The translations under genes were made by a program, and so were the position numbers. A model generated the notes under the pieces. The model saw only the letters and a list, made by a program, of their open reading frames with translations, did no database searches and was not told the origin of the DNA. Positions 6,090 through 7,182 of a DNA stretch of 7,182 nt are shown here, in pieces (the stretch's first letter is position 1; every line of letters begins with the position of its first letter). Source of the stretch: an uncultured Treponema sp. (lineage in GTDB: Bacteria > Spirochaetota > Spirochaetia > Treponematales > Treponemataceae); assembly GCA_938045195.1 (NCBI GenBank), contig CALINC010000126.1:1-7182 (forward strand). Reading direction: 5' to 3'.

Positions 6090-7182
6090 TTACCCCTTCG
6101 TTATTTTCGGCAGAAGAATAATTCCTCCGATAAACACAACCAGAACGGCTATCCATGCGGAAAGAATGTTCATGAAAATTCCGCCGATGATAAAGCCTGC
6201 TAACGAACAGCCTGCAACAAAAAGCGCATACGGCATTTGCGTTGCGACGTGTTCCAAATGCGGGCAGGCGGCTCCTGTAGAAGATAAAATGGTGGTGTCC
6301 GAAATGGGCGAGGCATGATCGCCGAACACGGCTCCGCCGAGAACGGCCGAAATACAGATGAAGACGGCGTTGAGCGCGGCGTTTTGTGCTAGGCCGGCAT
6401 TTTCAGCTAATCCGACAGCAATCGGCATGATAATCGGGATCATAATGCCGAAGGTTCCCCAGCTGGTGCCGGTTGCGAATGCAATAACGGCGGACAGTGC
6501 AAATACGATGGAGGGAAGTATCCACAGCGGGAAAGAGCTATTGACAACCAGTTCGGAAAGATAGCGGCCTAATCCTAAGCCGCCGTCTGCAGGAGCCGAC
6601 CGTATGACTGTTCCGATTGACCATGCCATGGTCAAGATAATCAAAGCCGGAACCATAGATTTTATACCGTCACGAACGGCTTCGCTTGCTTCTTTCAGAT
6701 TCATAAGGCGGCGCGCAAGATAGTAAATATAAGTGACCGTTAAGGTAAAGATAATAGCGTAGAAAAGTGCATAAGATGAATCGGTATTGATAAAAGCCTC
6801 ACGGAGACTCATCGATGCGGCTGCTTGCGGTATATTGGTAATTGTTGTGCCGTCTACGGCGTTAATCCACGAAACGGCGGGGAAAAAGGCAATAGCGAAA
6901 ACAATGAGAAGCAAGATGGGAAACAGCATATCGATCGGTTTTGCTCGGGTAGTCTGTTCTTCGGGGACATCGCCGGAAATAACGCCGTAGGCTTCTTCGT
7001 TCCAAAGGCGGCCGGTTGTTTTTGCCAAAGTTTCTGATTTTTTCATTGCACCGAAATCGGTTTTAAAAAAGATGATGACAAGGATCATCAGAAGTGTTGT
7101 CAGTGCATAGAGATTGTACGGAATGGCACGGATAAAAAATTCAAAGTCGCTGATGCCGAGTTTACCGAACCCATCGGAGTTT
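6090..7182 (-). CDS. Na+/H+ antiporter, NhaC family (5' end outside window)
   Basis: An integral membrane transporter exchanging sodium (or an organic ion) for protons; 363 residues are visible. The frame is open to the right window edge, so the true start lies beyond 7182 and an internal ATG at 7086-7088 is not the start. Counted from that Met, hydrophobic segments lie at about 53-75, 104-124, 145-163, 186-228, 238-255, 285-306 and 308-326. Family signatures are FATGTSWGTFGIMIPI (203-218) and FGDHASPISDTTILSSTGA (255-273), with Asp257, His258 and Asp264 as likely ion-site residues. A charged loop (16-51) separates early helices. Composition is less AT-rich than the cassette, as expected of the host chromosome. 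It stops about 50 bases before intI, on the same strand, with no clear terminator between. The family is sure; the substrate is not. Confidence 0.92.
   Translation of the reverse strand, partial: NSDGFGKLGISDFEFFIRAIPYNLYALTTLLMILVIIFFKTDFGAMKKSETLAKTTGRLWNEEAYGVISGDVPEEQTTRAKPIDMLFPILLLIVFAIAFFPAVSWINAVDGTTITNIPQAAASMSLREAFINTDSSYALFYAIIFTLTVTYIYYLARRLMNLKEASEAVRDGIKSMVPALIILTMAWSIGTVIRSAPADGGLGLGRYLSELVVNSSFPLWILPSIVFALSAVIAFATGTSWGTFGIMIPIIMPIAVGLAENAGLAQNAALNAVFICISAVLGGAVFGDHASPISDTTILSSTGAACPHLEHVATQMPYALFVAGCSLAGFIIGGIFMNILSAWIAVLVVFIGGIILLPKITKG

Overview
The window reads as the integron platform of a spirochaete, most likely an oral Treponema. The basis is an IntI-family tyrosine recombinase whose 3' end, not its 5' end, faces the cassettes. 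This inverted layout is known from the Treponema denticola chromosomal integron. The genus call is inference; no rRNA or housekeeping marker is present.

All real genes are on the minus strand, so transcription runs right to left. At the right edge is the C-terminal part of an NhaC-type Na+/H+ antiporter (6090-7182, 5' end outside the window). Next is intI (5080 to about 6038), with every catalytic residue intact. Its N-terminal domain is out of frame because of an apparent one-base loss in an A run near 5995-5998, and no normal start codon is visible. Downstream of intI is a presumed attI region (about 4916-5079) ending in the recombination core GTTAGAC (minus strand, 4916-4922). The left edge (1-51) is one side of an attC site whose outer core has the same sequence, GTCTAAC on the minus strand.

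Between these two cores lies about 4.87 kb of visibly AT-richer DNA with six minus-strand genes, tightly packed except for one 127-bp gap, and no recognisable internal attC. It looks like one very large, multigene cassette or an insertion at attI. In transcription order it encodes: an N6-adenine-type DNA methyltransferase (NPPY); an m4C-type DNA methyltransferase (TSPPYW); a small unknown protein; a 3'-terminal remnant of a second m4C-type methyltransferase gene; a second small unknown protein that shares a tryptophan/RIYFN motif with the first; a protein with two LAGLIDADG-like motifs that both lack the catalytic acid; and a PD-(D/E)XK nuclease translationally coupled to it.

The simplest reading is a complete restriction-modification system. 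Two different methyltransferases would protect an asymmetric site, and a two-part endonuclease would be built from a LAGLIDADG-fold DNA reader and a separate PD-(D/E)XK cutter. The two small unknown proteins and the methyltransferase remnant point to past recombination between related systems.
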